A stretch of DNA of 64,000 bases. Origin: Planctomycetaceae bacterium (GTDB lineage Bacteria > Planctomycetota > Phycisphaerae > Tepidisphaerales > Tepidisphaeraceae). The position numbers and the translations under genes were made by a program. The stretch covers positions 273,692-337,691 of the forward strand of contig JAIYCY010000025.1 in NCBI GenBank assembly GCA_027487775.1. Direction: 5' to 3'. The notes below the pieces were generated by a model that worked only from the letters and a program-made list of their open reading frames with translations, had not been told where the DNA came from and did no database searches. Positions 10,776-18,769 of the stretch are shown one piece after another (the first letter of the stretch is position 1; each line of letters starts with the position of its first letter).

Positions 10776-11040
10776 CGGCGTCGCAGGAGCGACGGCCCTC
10801 CAAATCGCGTGTCATCGTTTTGGAGGGAGCGTGTCCTCGTTGGAGGGAGCGAGTCCCCTCGCTCCGTTGAGCGTCGAACGACATCCAATCGCCTCACGCC
10901 CCCGCCCGGCGTCGCTGGAGCGACGGCCCTCCAAATCGCGTGTCATCGTTTTGGAGGGAGCGAATCCTCGTTGGAGGGAGCGAGTCCCCTCGCTCCGTTG
11001 AGCGTCCAACGACATCCAATCGCCTCACGCCCCCGCCCGG
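10776..11040. repeat. 131-bp tandem duplication with internal hairpins
   Basis: Two direct copies, 10776-10906 and 10907-11037, differ at about four positions; the next three bases start a third copy. Inside each copy are two inverted repeats. One is CCCTCCAAA paired with TTTGGAGGG across 14 nt (10796-10827 in copy 1). The other is GGAGCGAG paired with CTCGCTCC across 4 nt. The motif TTGGAGGGAGCG also occurs twice in each copy. Confidence 0.9.
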
Positions 11041-11114
11041 GGGAAGGGAAAATCGGGCGGGGGATTCACGGTACGGCTGCGTTGGGTTTGTGGTTCAACG
11101 GATGGGCGTGGGTT

Positions 11115-11861
11115 TTATTTTTTGGCGGGTTGGGCGTTGCCGGAGCTGTGTTGGTAGAGGACGCCGATGAGTGCGGGGACGGCGATGGCGACGGGCAGGA
11201 CGAAGCGGTTGTCGAGGACGACGCTGCTGAGTTGGTCGGAGATAGATTGGTATTTGTAGGCCATGCCGAGTGCGCCTGCGATGAGCATGGCGGCGCCCTG
11301 GATGCCTGTGGCGAGGATGACGGTGGATCGGACGGTGATGAAGCTGAGCATGGTGAGGAAGGTGGTTCCGATGATTCCGCCGGCGGGTGCGTAGTTGGAA
11401 TCGAAGCCGAAGGTTCGCCAGACGCTGCACCCGACGATGAACCCGACGCTGGCGGCGACGGTGGCGATGGCGTACTTGATCATGGGCCAGGCGAGGAGTC
11501 CGCAGAGGAAGCCGCCGATGAGTGCGCCGGGCACGGCAGCGCCGGCCTGTTGTCCGAGGATTCCGCCGATCCATGCGCCGAGCACGCAGGCGTTGAGCGA
11601 CATGAGCGCGCGGTGGAAGTTTGCGCCATAGACAAGAAAGACGAACCCGCAGACCAGAAGGATGGCGGCGGTCCCCGGGCGCATCTCCTGGCACCATAGG
11701 ACGGCCTCGCCGAGCGTGGGCCATGCGGTGGGAAGAGAGAAGAGCTGACTGACGGAGGCATCGGATGCGGCCCCGGCGGCGGATGCGGCAGCGTCGGCGC
11801 TGGCGGGTGCATTGACGGGAACGGGGGATGGAATGGGGGCAGGCATAGTATCTACGGACAT
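11115..11861 (-). CDS. Polytopic membrane protein of unknown function
   Basis: 248 residues. The first 45 are low complexity (Pro, Ala, Ser). They are followed by about seven hydrophobic segments rich in Gly and Ala, for example TAAILLVCGFVFLVYGANF, GGILGQQAGAAVPGALIGG and VILATGIQGAAMLIAGALG. The glycine-rich packing recalls DUF4203-like membrane domains, but I would not assign a family. The tail is short and polar (SSGNAQPAKK). It is divergent from the DUF2007 gene, with 82 bp between starts. Confidence 0.65.
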   Translation of the reverse strand: MSVDTMPAPIPSPVPVNAPASADAAASAAGAASDASVSQLFSLPTAWPTLGEAVLWCQEMRPGTAAILLVCGFVFLVYGANFHRALMSLNACVLGAWIGGILGQQAGAAVPGALIGGFLCGLLAWPMIKYAIATVAASVGFIVGCSVWRTFGFDSNYAPAGGIIGTTFLTMLSFITVRSTVILATGIQGAAMLIAGALGMAYKYQSISDQLSSVVLDNRFVLPVAIAVPALIGVLYQHSSGNAQPAKK

Positions 11862-11943
11862 CGTCCATGGGTGATGGATTTCTTGAATCTCGCCGGGGCG
11901 TGGATGCAGGCGATGGATGCGAGGAGTGTGCTAGGATATAGGG

Positions 11944-12579
11944 ATGAACGACGAGCGACCGCCGAAACTGGACTATTCGACCGCGGGCCCGCAGAGGCTT
12001 GCGCGGTTGGCGCGGTTTGGGACGGAGCTGGAGGCGAATCTGGTGCGCATGAGGTTGGAATCGGCGGGGATCGCGGTGACGATCCTCGGTGGGAACTACA
12101 ACTCGATCGGCGTGGCCCTGCCGGGGCACGCGGACGTGGAACTGATGGTGCCGGAACATCTGCTGGAGCAGGCGCAGACGATTTTGGAATCTGATCCGGT
12201 CGTCGTCGACGAGTCACAGCTGTACGGCGATGTGGTGTTCGATGAAGAAGACGAAGAAGAGGACGTAGAAGACGAAGAAGAGGCAGAGGAAGATGAGCAA
12301 GAGGAATCGGAAGAGGCGATAGAAGAACGATGGCGTGTGGAGGACGGCGAGCGTGAGCGGCCGTTGCGTGTGGCATTGCTGGGCTATGTGTTGCTGGCGT
12401 TTGTGGTGCTTTCGCCGGTGGCGGTGGTGGTGTTTGGGATGGGTTTGCGGCAGTCAATGACGGCGCGTCAGTCGCCTGTGCGTCGGACGATCGCCGGCCT
12501 GCTGAATCTGCTGGGGCTGGCGGGGAGTTTGTATCTTTCGATATTGCTCGTGCGTTTCATCGTCGACAGGCTTGTATGA
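11944..12579 (+). CDS. DUF2007-domain membrane protein with acidic linker
   Basis: 211 residues in three parts. Residues 20-85 match the DUF2007 'putative signal transducing protein' fold (RLARFGTELEANLVRMRLES, GIAVTILGG, LMVPEHLLEQAQTIL). Residues 100-130 are almost only Glu and Asp. Residues 140-211 hold two membrane spans (LLGYVLLAFVVLSPVAVVVFG and LLGLAGSLYLSILLVRFIV). This suggests a ligand- or partner-binding domain tethered to the membrane. Its stop overlaps the start of the next gene by 4 bp (ATGA), implying coupled translation. Confidence 0.75.
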   Translation: MNDERPPKLDYSTAGPQRLARLARFGTELEANLVRMRLESAGIAVTILGGNYNSIGVALPGHADVELMVPEHLLEQAQTILESDPVVVDESQLYGDVVFDEEDEEEDVEDEEEAEEDEQEESEEAIEERWRVEDGERERPLRVALLGYVLLAFVVLSPVAVVVFGMGLRQSMTARQSPVRRTIAGLLNLLGLAGSLYLSILLVRFIVDRLV

Positions 12580-13532
12580 AGAAGATCACTGGCATTCATC
12601 ACGTGACAGCCTTCGCGGGCGATCCGATCGCGAACCTGCGGTTTTATGTGGATGTGCTGGGTCAGAGGCTGGTGAAGCGGACGGTCAATTTCGACGATCC
12701 GACGACGTATCATTTGTATTACGCAGACAGGTTGGGCTCGCCGGGCTCGACGATCACGTTCTTTCCGCATCCGCAAGCAAGGCCCGCACAGGCAGGCCAT
12801 GGCGAGGTGTCGCGGACGATTTACAACATCCCGGTGGGGACAACGGGTGCGTGGGCAGCGCGATTGGATCGACTGGGCGTGAAGTATGTGCGTGATGAGG
12901 ATTGGAATGCGCCGACGATCAAGTTGATGGATCATGACGGGATGCGACTTGCGCTGCGTGAGGGTGAAACGCGCGTGCGAACGGAGGCATGGGACGCGAC
13001 GGACATGGCGGCATCGGAGCAGATACGGGGATTTGACGGGATCGAGATCACGCTGCGCTCGCGTGATGCGACGATGAAGACGCTGGTGGATGTGATGGGC
13101 TTTGGCGTGGTGGACGATGGTGATGAGCATCGCGTGCGATTGGCGGTGGAGCATGACGAACCGGGTGGGCGGGTTGAGCTTGTGATCGATCCGACGCTTT
13201 CGAGGCCGCGTTGGGGCGCGGGCGGGGTTCATCATGTTGCGTTTCGGGTGGCGGACGATGAGGCGCTGGAGGCGATGCGTGATCGTGTGGCGTCGGCGGG
13301 GCTTGGTGTGACGGATGTGATTGATCGGAATTACTTTCATTCGATTTACTTTCGTGAGCCTGGCGGGACGTTGTTTGAGATCGCGACGGATGGGCCGGGG
13401 TTTTGTGTGGATGAATCGGAGGCAGAGCTTGGGACGTCGTTGCGGCTGCCGAGTCAGTACGAGCCGATGCGGGCGGAGATCGAGCGAGGGCTGATCGGGA
13501 TATCGCGCGAGATGCTTTTGCCGCGTCGATGA
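12576..13532 (+). CDS. VOC-superfamily ring-cleaving dioxygenase homologue
   Basis: 318-residue, two-domain vicinal-oxygen-chelate protein, similar to the hydroquinone dioxygenase group (MhqA/MhqO-like, PcpA-like). Metal ligands are visible: His in GIHHVTAF at the N-terminus, His in the second-domain motif GVHHVAFRV, and Glu in GGTLFEIATDG. Each domain shows the beta-alpha-beta-beta-beta pattern, and the C-terminal LPSQYEPMRAEIERGL is typical of this group. The likely reaction is Fe(II)-dependent ring cleavage of a quinol-like substrate; the substrate is not known. It overlaps the DUF2007 gene by 4 bp. Confidence 0.85.
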   Translation: MKKITGIHHVTAFAGDPIANLRFYVDVLGQRLVKRTVNFDDPTTYHLYYADRLGSPGSTITFFPHPQARPAQAGHGEVSRTIYNIPVGTTGAWAARLDRLGVKYVRDEDWNAPTIKLMDHDGMRLALREGETRVRTEAWDATDMAASEQIRGFDGIEITLRSRDATMKTLVDVMGFGVVDDGDEHRVRLAVEHDEPGGRVELVIDPTLSRPRWGAGGVHHVAFRVADDEALEAMRDRVASAGLGVTDVIDRNYFHSIYFREPGGTLFEIATDGPGFCVDESEAELGTSLRLPSQYEPMRAEIERGLIGISREMLLPRR

Positions 13533-13866
13533 TGGTCGGGAGGTGAGGACGAGCGCGTGGGACGGTTGCCGACGTGATGTGGAAGGGCCTGCCGTTTACA
13601 CGCGTGAGGAATCTCTCGAATCGCCCGTCAGGGTCGAGAGAAATGCTTGCATCGCGAGGCGAGTCTGCGATACTTTTGCACCTCAAGCCACCCGGATCGC
13701 AATGGCGGGCCTCTCGCGTGAGCGGCACCGTAGCCTCCAGCCCGATCGATTGCTCGTCAGTGAATCGAGTGATCGCATCGCGGCGCGTGATACGTTTTCC
13801 CGGCGAAATGCCGGGATGGGCTGCGTCCATCACACCGAATGGTCGCAGATCGAAAGGAGACTGCCG
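13533..13866. other. 334-bp intergenic/leader region with one hairpin
   Basis: No credible gene is seen. The open frame of the next gene runs back through here, but without family similarity. An inverted repeat CTCTCGA (13613-13619) / TCGAGAG (13634-13640) with a 14-nt loop lies in the middle. A strong ribosome site (AAGGAG) sits just before the next start. Confidence 0.5.
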
Positions 13867-14970
13867 ATGTCCGAGTCGTTCAACGCCAAGCCTCTGAAGG
13901 CCAAGCACTCTGCCGCGAAGAAGAAGTTTCTGAAGGAAGGGACGATCAAGCACATCGACATCACCGCGATGCCCGGGATCGTGGGGATGGTCGATTCGAT
14001 GAAACACATGGCCTTCAGCTCGCGCGACCTTTACCGCGCGGCGAGCATCTATGAAATGATGCTGAAGGATCGCAAGTGTGGCGTGATTCTGACGCTGGCC
14101 GGTTCGATGATCTCGGCGGGGCTGAAGAAGGTTTTTGTGGACATGATCCGCAACAACATGGTCGACGCGATCGTCAGCACCGGGGCGAACATGATCGATC
14201 AGGATTTCTTCGAAGCCCTCGGCTTCAAGCACTACATCGCAGCCGAGGAACTCAAGAGCGGCCTGCACGACACGGCCCTGCGTGAGCACGCGCTCGACCG
14301 CATCTACGACACGCTGATCGACGAGGAAGAGCTTCGCATCTGTGACGAGACGACGAAGAAGATCATGGACGAGATGGAACCCGGCGCTTACAGCAGCCGC
14401 GAGTTTTTGCATGAATTCGGTCGTTATCTCGACGAGCGAGGCGGGCCCAAGGGTGATAAGAACTCGATCATTTACGAGGCCTACAAAGCGGGTGTTCCGA
14501 TCTTCTGCCCGGCGTTCAGCGATTGCTCGGCGGGCTTTGGTCTTGTTGCACATGCGGCCGAGCGTGGCGACTCGCCCAAGACCATATGGGACGGCGGGAA
14601 GGACTTCCTCGAACTCACGCAGATCAAGATGAAGTGCGGCGAGACGGGCTTGTTCATGCTCGGCGGAGGCGTGCCGAAGAACTTCACGCAGGACATCGTC
14701 GTCTGTGCCGAGGTGTTGGGCATGGACGCACCGATGCACAAGTACGCGATTCAGGTCACCGTCGCCGACGTGCGTGACGGTGCGCTCAGTTCGAGCACGC
14801 TGAAAGAGGCGAGCAGTTGGGGCAAGGTCGATACCGTCTGGGAACAGATGGTCTATTCCGAAGCGACGCTCGCGGTTCCGCTCATCGTCGGCTACGCGTA
14901 TCACAAGGGCAGCGCCAAGAGCCGCAAGCCCAAGCGCTTTGCCGATCTTTTCGAAACCGCAGCGGTCTGA
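13867..14970 (+). CDS. Deoxyhypusine synthase-family protein
   Basis: 367-residue member of the deoxyhypusine/homospermidine synthase family (NAD- and spermidine-dependent aminobutyl transferase). Visible signs: the segment VGMVDSMKHMAFSSRDLY, the Rossmann strand VILTLAGSMISAGLKK, the segment MVDAIVSTGANMIDQDF, and the lysine motif SSWGKV. The lysine, K320, aligns with the human active-site K329. Bacteria lack eIF5A, so the acceptor is not hypusine precursor; homologues can make homospermidine or act on other amines. The start at 13867 has AAGGAG eight bases upstream. A run of short tandem repeats follows the stop. Confidence 0.85.
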   Translation: MSESFNAKPLKAKHSAAKKKFLKEGTIKHIDITAMPGIVGMVDSMKHMAFSSRDLYRAASIYEMMLKDRKCGVILTLAGSMISAGLKKVFVDMIRNNMVDAIVSTGANMIDQDFFEALGFKHYIAAEELKSGLHDTALREHALDRIYDTLIDEEELRICDETTKKIMDEMEPGAYSSREFLHEFGRYLDERGGPKGDKNSIIYEAYKAGVPIFCPAFSDCSAGFGLVAHAAERGDSPKTIWDGGKDFLELTQIKMKCGETGLFMLGGGVPKNFTQDIVVCAEVLGMDAPMHKYAIQVTVADVRDGALSSSTLKEASSWGKVDTVWEQMVYSEATLAVPLIVGYAYHKGSAKSRKPKRFADLFETAAV

Positions 14971-15005
14971 TCCGGATCGGAATGGACGCCGAGCGGATCG
15001 GCGCG

Positions 15006-15056
15006 AACCGACACGTCGGCATGAACCGACACGTCGGCATGAGCCGACACGTCTGC
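15006..15056. repeat. 18-bp tandem repeat, about 3 copies
   Basis: Units AACCGACACGTCGGCATG at 15006-15023 and 15024-15041 are identical; a third, degenerate unit begins at 15042. Each unit contains the arms CCGAC and GTCGG, so each can form a small hairpin. The array begins 36 bp after the stop of the deoxyhypusine synthase-family gene. Confidence 0.9.
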
Positions 15057-15177
15057 TAAAGCCGGCACGATGTAAGGCAGGGCGCCCGAGAGATCGCGGC
15101 GTCCTGTTTTCTTTTGGCGGTGCAGACCCAGCGGTCGTCGAGACGTTGTCGGGCTTCTGCATTAGACTCCTGGCATC

Positions 15178-16038
15178 ATGGAAGGCCTGACCTTGGATGG
15201 ATCGAAGTTGCTGCGTGGATTGTTGATGCTCGGGATCGCGCTTGCGGGCGTGCTTGGGCTGTCGGGCGGATGCGTCGTCGTGCCGGCCGAGCGGGACGAG
15301 CCTGCCGTGTCGATGGATGTGCCGATCGAAAGCAAGAAGCCCGCGGCGACTTTTCTGGTGGATCGTGTGTTGCTGCTCGGCGATTCGGTAGAGGGTCGGC
15401 CGATCCTTGTGCATCATCTGGTGCGTGGGCGTGAGCGTGAGCGTGTGCTGGTGTTTGCAGCGATTCACGGCGATGAGACGGCGACGGATGATCTGGCGTT
15501 GCGACTGATCGAGTCGGTTCGCGTTTCGCCTGAGTTGTTGCCCCTGGGCACGCGTCTGGTCGTCGTGCCGATCGTGAATCCGGACGGTCTGGAGCGAACG
15601 CGTCGTCAGAACGCGCGGATGGTGGATCTGAATCGAAATTTCCCTGGTTCGAATTGGCGTGAGGGCCCGCGTGGTCGTTTTTACAACGGTCCGTCGCCTT
15701 TGAGTGAGCCGGAGTCGCGGATGCTGCATGATTTGGTGTTGCAGTTGAAGCCTGATCGGATTCTTGCGATTCATTCGATGCGTGGCCGGACGATGAACAA
15801 TTTCGACGGCCCTGCCGAGGGTTTGGCGCGTGCGATGTCGAAGCAGAACAGTTACGCGACGACGGCGACGGTGGGCTATCCCACGCCGGGCAGTTTCGGC
15901 ACGTGGGCCGGTTCCGATCTGGGCATCCCGACGGTGACGCTTGAGATTCTTGGAGGTGAGTCTGCGGATCGCGCCTGGCCGATCAATCGCGAGGCGTTGT
16001 TTGCGTTCGTGCGCGGCGAATCGGTGGCGTTGGAGTAA
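15178..16038 (+). CDS. M14-family zinc carboxypeptidase (MpaA-like), exported
   Basis: 286-residue zinc peptidase resembling murein peptide amidase MpaA and other M14 enzymes. Metal ligands and catalytic residues are visible: H97-x-x-E100 (AAIHGDET), H199 (LAIHSM) and the catalytic Glu E256 (TVTLEILGG). NPDG and the substrate-binding DLNRNFP are also present. Residues 12-32 form a signal segment ending in GLSGGC, so Cys32 could be lipidated, although the lipobox is not canonical. A role in trimming peptidoglycan peptides is likely. Start ATG 15178. Confidence 0.87.
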   Translation: MEGLTLDGSKLLRGLLMLGIALAGVLGLSGGCVVVPAERDEPAVSMDVPIESKKPAATFLVDRVLLLGDSVEGRPILVHHLVRGRERERVLVFAAIHGDETATDDLALRLIESVRVSPELLPLGTRLVVVPIVNPDGLERTRRQNARMVDLNRNFPGSNWREGPRGRFYNGPSPLSEPESRMLHDLVLQLKPDRILAIHSMRGRTMNNFDGPAEGLARAMSKQNSYATTATVGYPTPGSFGTWAGSDLGIPTVTLEILGGESADRAWPINREALFAFVRGESVALE

Positions 16039-16149
16039 GCTGTTCGGGCAGCGGCATGGATACGGATTGGTGTTTTGCACTCGATCCGATGTGGAGTGCC
16101 GGTTGCTTGGTTTGAGCGAGAATGTTTTGGAAGTCATCGGGTGATTCGA

Positions 16150-16476
16150 ATGAGTCCGACACGGATGAAGTTGAGGCGTGAGGTGGGACTGGAACTCACC
16201 TGGCCGGACGGATTGTCGGCGACGGTTTCGCTCAAGTCGTTGCGTGCGGGATGTCCGTGCGCGGGTTGTCGTGAGCTTCGCAAGCAGATGCAGAAGAGCC
16301 GGCTGACGGTGCTCAAGGACAGCGGGCCATCGCCGCTGATTGCGACGTCGGCGGAGTTGGTGGGGAATTACGCGTTGCGGATCGAGTGGAGCGACGGTCA
16401 CAACACGGGTTTGTATTCGTTCGAGCAGCTCCGCGAGTTGTCCGAGTCGGCGGCACCGATTCCGCCGCCCGGCTGA
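16150..16476 (+). CDS. DUF971 protein (gamma-butyrobetaine hydroxylase-like N-terminal domain)
   Basis: Small protein of about 108 residues matching DUF971, the domain found alone or at the N-terminus of gamma-butyrobetaine hydroxylases. Typical are LELTWPDGLSATVSLKSLR, the cysteine group CPCAGCREL, GNYALRIEWSDGHNTGLYS and the final FEQLREL. The cysteines, together with an aspartate and histidine (WSDGH), suggest metal binding. Stand-alone members often occur near iron-sulfur or Mrp-type genes; none is seen here. The start could also be GTG at 16141. Confidence 0.85.
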   Translation: MSPTRMKLRREVGLELTWPDGLSATVSLKSLRAGCPCAGCRELRKQMQKSRLTVLKDSGPSPLIATSAELVGNYALRIEWSDGHNTGLYSFEQLRELSESAAPIPPPG

Positions 16477-16875
16477 CCGATTGCATAACCCGACCCGTTC
16501 GAGATTTTTGGCGAGATGTCGCCTGAAAACTCCAGACAAAATTCCTTCGATTTTTATACCAAACATTGACCAAACATTTTTATGGTTTTGATTGAAGTTT
16601 TGGGGGTCAGTCTGGTCGATGAATAGGGAGTAGACCGGTCGAGGTCGTTTCGGTTCGAATCGACCCGATGCCGGCGGAAAGGGCTGTTTATGTTTTCCGA
16701 TTCTGTTGGCATTTCGCACTCGATTTCCGCAAGCTCGCGGACGAATTCCGATCGCTCGCGCACGGCTTCCGCCAGTTCGCGCACGGTTTTGAATGGCCCG
16801 GATTCGCACGCAGATGCGATGCCGCAACCGACTGATTTTAAGGGCCTTGCGATTCAGAACGAGGAGGAGACGACC
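16477..16875. other. 399-bp gene-free stretch with AT-rich part and repeat array
   Basis: The first 140 bp (16530-16610) are unusually AT-rich for this window, including ATTTTTATGGTTTTGATTG at 16577-16595. The second half holds a 21-bp repeat array (16725-16787) and ends in the strong ribosome site of the FlgM-like gene. A longer reading of that gene from 16690 would translate the repeats and is not favoured. Confidence 0.6.
16725..16787. repeat. 21-bp imperfect tandem repeat, 3 copies
   Basis: Three 21-bp units at 16725-16745, 16746-16766 and 16767-16787. All start with TTCCG and share the core TCGCG[CG]ACG near the end. They lie 89 bp upstream of the FlgM-like start. Confidence 0.85.
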
Positions 16876-17082
16876 ATGCCCAACGCACGCCCGCCACGCG
16901 ATCTCGCGCTCGTCCGGCAACTCGTCGATCGCCTTCGCGCAGGTGAAGACGCCCGGCTTCCGATGATCGCGACGATCCGATCTTCGATGGCCATCGAGGG
17001 TTATGAAAACGACCTGAAGCTTTCGGTCGCACTGGACAAACTGATCGAAGAAGTCCTCGACGACGTTCCCACCACCCGCTGA
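16876..17082 (+). CDS. Small FlgM-like protein (putative anti-sigma factor)
   Basis: 68-residue protein. The core VRQLVDRLRAGEDARLPMIA, then a helix and GYENDLKLSVALDKLIEEVL, has the spacing of the C-terminal half of FlgM: R-x-x-x-I-x-x-I, a short helix, G-Y, then a helix with V/L-x-x-x-L. FlgM binds sigma-28 and holds back late flagellar genes. The start at 16876 has GAGGAG nine bases upstream. No flagellar gene is nearby, although a chemotaxis operon lies 5 kb away. Similarity is weak and a different role is possible. Confidence 0.45.
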   Translation: MPNARPPRDLALVRQLVDRLRAGEDARLPMIATIRSSMAIEGYENDLKLSVALDKLIEEVLDDVPTTR

Positions 17083-17258
17083 TAAATCGACGCACAACCT
17101 CGACGCTTCGATCCGACGATCAATCTGACCCAACACCATCGGCGAGTCCTCCACCCTACCGGGCGCGCTGCGCGTTTGCGTCCGCAGTCGCGCAGCGCGC
17201 AACCGAATTTTCTTCCTTTGCACGATGAACATCATCCCGCAGACGCCTGCCGATTTGC

Positions 17259-18623
17259 GTGACAAGGATCGTCTCGGGTAGTTTTGGGTTTGCGCGGTCG
17301 GGTGGTGTTGAGAGAGAGGTCCTCTTGCGCGCCGACTGTTGCCTGTTGTTAGATCATCCCTGTGCATCGCATCGCCCGCGTTCTCGGATCGACGGGCTGT
17401 TTGGGTTCGTCCTGACGCTGCTGCTTGTGTTGATGGCGTCGGGTCAGGCGCACGCCGGCGCGATGGATCAGCCGGGCCCGTCCACCGATGCGAGCGGGCG
17501 AGCTGGCAGGCTGTCGCTCGTCGTTTGGATCAATGGCGACAAGGCGTATACCGCCCTTGCGGAGATCGGGCGAAAGTTCGAGGCGGCGACGGGCGTTCGG
17601 GTGATCGTGGAGATGCCTGAGAATCCGACGGACAAGTTCGTGCAGGCGGCTCGATCGGGCGGCGGGCCTGACATCTTTTTTTGGGCACACGATCGCATCG
17701 GCGAGTTTGCGGACGCGGGCCTGTTGCGGCCTGTCGATCTGAATCCATCGTTTCGATCGCAGTATCTCGACGCCGGATGGGCAGCCGTCTCGCATCGTGG
17801 GCGTGTGTGGGGCTATCCTGTCGCGCTGGAATGCGTCGGGCTCATTCACAACAAGTCGATCCTTCCCGAACCTCCGGAGACGCTCGAAGGCTATCTTGAT
17901 CTCATCGAGCCGATGCGCTCGCGCGGACACCGGCCGATCCTGTTCGAGTATGGCAATGCCTATTTCAGTTGGGGCCTGCTGGCGGCGGGTGATGGGTATG
18001 TGTTCGGGCGTAAGGCTGATGGTTCGTACGATTTATCGAATGTGGGTGTTGATCGCGCGGGCGTGATTGAAGGTTTGGACCTGCTGGTGAAGCTGGTTGA
18101 CGCCGGGGCGATGGCCCGCGGGGCGGGGTATGCGGACATGGAGAGCGCGATGAACTCGGGCAAGCTCGGCGCGATGGTGAGCGGGCCCTGGGCGTGGGGT
18201 ACGCTTCGAAAGAACAACATCGACTTCGGCGTCGCCCCGCTGCCGAGTGTGGGCGGACGCAAGGCCAGGCCTTTCATCGGCGTGCTCGCCGGGCTGCTTA
18301 ATCGTGCGAGCGAGAAGACGGATCTTGCGATCGAGTTCATGGAGCATTTCGTACTGACCGACGAGGGCCTTCGTGCGATGAACGACGACGTACCGCTGGG
18401 TGTGCCCGCCCTTTCGAGTCTGGCGGACGCGCTATCGAGCGATCCGCTGATCGCCGGCACGCTGGCGAATGTGCTGCAAGGGGAGCCGATGCCCAACGTC
18501 CCGGAGATGGGCCGCTTCTGGAGCGCGATGGGCCCCGCGATCGCCACTGCCACCAACGGACAATCCACCACAACGAACGCCCTTCAACTCGCCGCCCGTC
18601 AGATGCGACCGGTGAAGGAATGA
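17259..18623 (+). CDS. malE: Maltose/maltodextrin-binding protein MalE
   Basis: Periplasmic binding protein of a CUT1-type maltodextrin importer. After a signal segment (FVLTLLLVLMASGQAHA) the mature protein follows E. coli MalE closely: LVVWINGDKAYTALAEIGRK, GGPDIFFWAHDRIGEFA, DAGWAAVSHRGRVWGYPVAL, SGPWAWGTLRKNNIDFGV, PFIGVLAGLLNRAS and LTDEGLRAMNDD. It ends in the sugar-contact region MPNVPEMGRFWSAMG. The aromatic and charged ligand residues of MalE (the W-x-N-G-D-K and F-W-A-H-D-R motifs) are kept. The start is uncertain: GTG 17259 gives a long leader; TTG 17325, with GAGAGAGG upstream, gives a more normal signal peptide. It begins the malEFG operon. Confidence 0.93.
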   Translation: MTRIVSGSFGFARSGGVEREVLLRADCCLLLDHPCASHRPRSRIDGLFGFVLTLLLVLMASGQAHAGAMDQPGPSTDASGRAGRLSLVVWINGDKAYTALAEIGRKFEAATGVRVIVEMPENPTDKFVQAARSGGGPDIFFWAHDRIGEFADAGLLRPVDLNPSFRSQYLDAGWAAVSHRGRVWGYPVALECVGLIHNKSILPEPPETLEGYLDLIEPMRSRGHRPILFEYGNAYFSWGLLAAGDGYVFGRKADGSYDLSNVGVDRAGVIEGLDLLVKLVDAGAMARGAGYADMESAMNSGKLGAMVSGPWAWGTLRKNNIDFGVAPLPSVGGRKARPFIGVLAGLLNRASEKTDLAIEFMEHFVLTDEGLRAMNDDVPLGVPALSSLADALSSDPLIAGTLANVLQGEPMPNVPEMGRFWSAMGPAIATATNGQSTTTNALQLAARQMRPVKE

Positions 18624-18769
18624 CATGAAGAGGGCTAAGGGATAGAGGGCTTTAGGTCGAAAGACGCCTGACCATCCACCACACACCACGAAAAACGCAC
18701 CGGTACTGGCGCTCGCCGACTCACACTCCACCTGACAACGAACAATTCACAACCAACAACTGTCTCGCC

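Larger units (their letters stand above)
10588..11114. other. Gene-free block made of repeats
   Basis: This 527-bp block between yebC and the convergent membrane-protein gene holds no credible coding sequence. It contains a C-rich stretch (10600-10660), a REPIN-like inverted pair (10677-10769) and a 131-bp tandem duplication (10776-11040). The short open frames here are translations of the repeats. Confidence 0.8.

Noticed and set aside
10645..11015. Small minus-strand proteins in the 131-bp repeat block.
   Set aside because: They are direct translations of the repeat units and repeat each other.
13048..17367. A 1439-residue open frame on the minus strand.
   Set aside because: It runs antisense across the dioxygenase, deoxyhypusine synthase, carboxypeptidase, DUF971 and FlgM-like genes, is Arg/His-rich and shows no domain. 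The plus-strand genes have clear family motifs.
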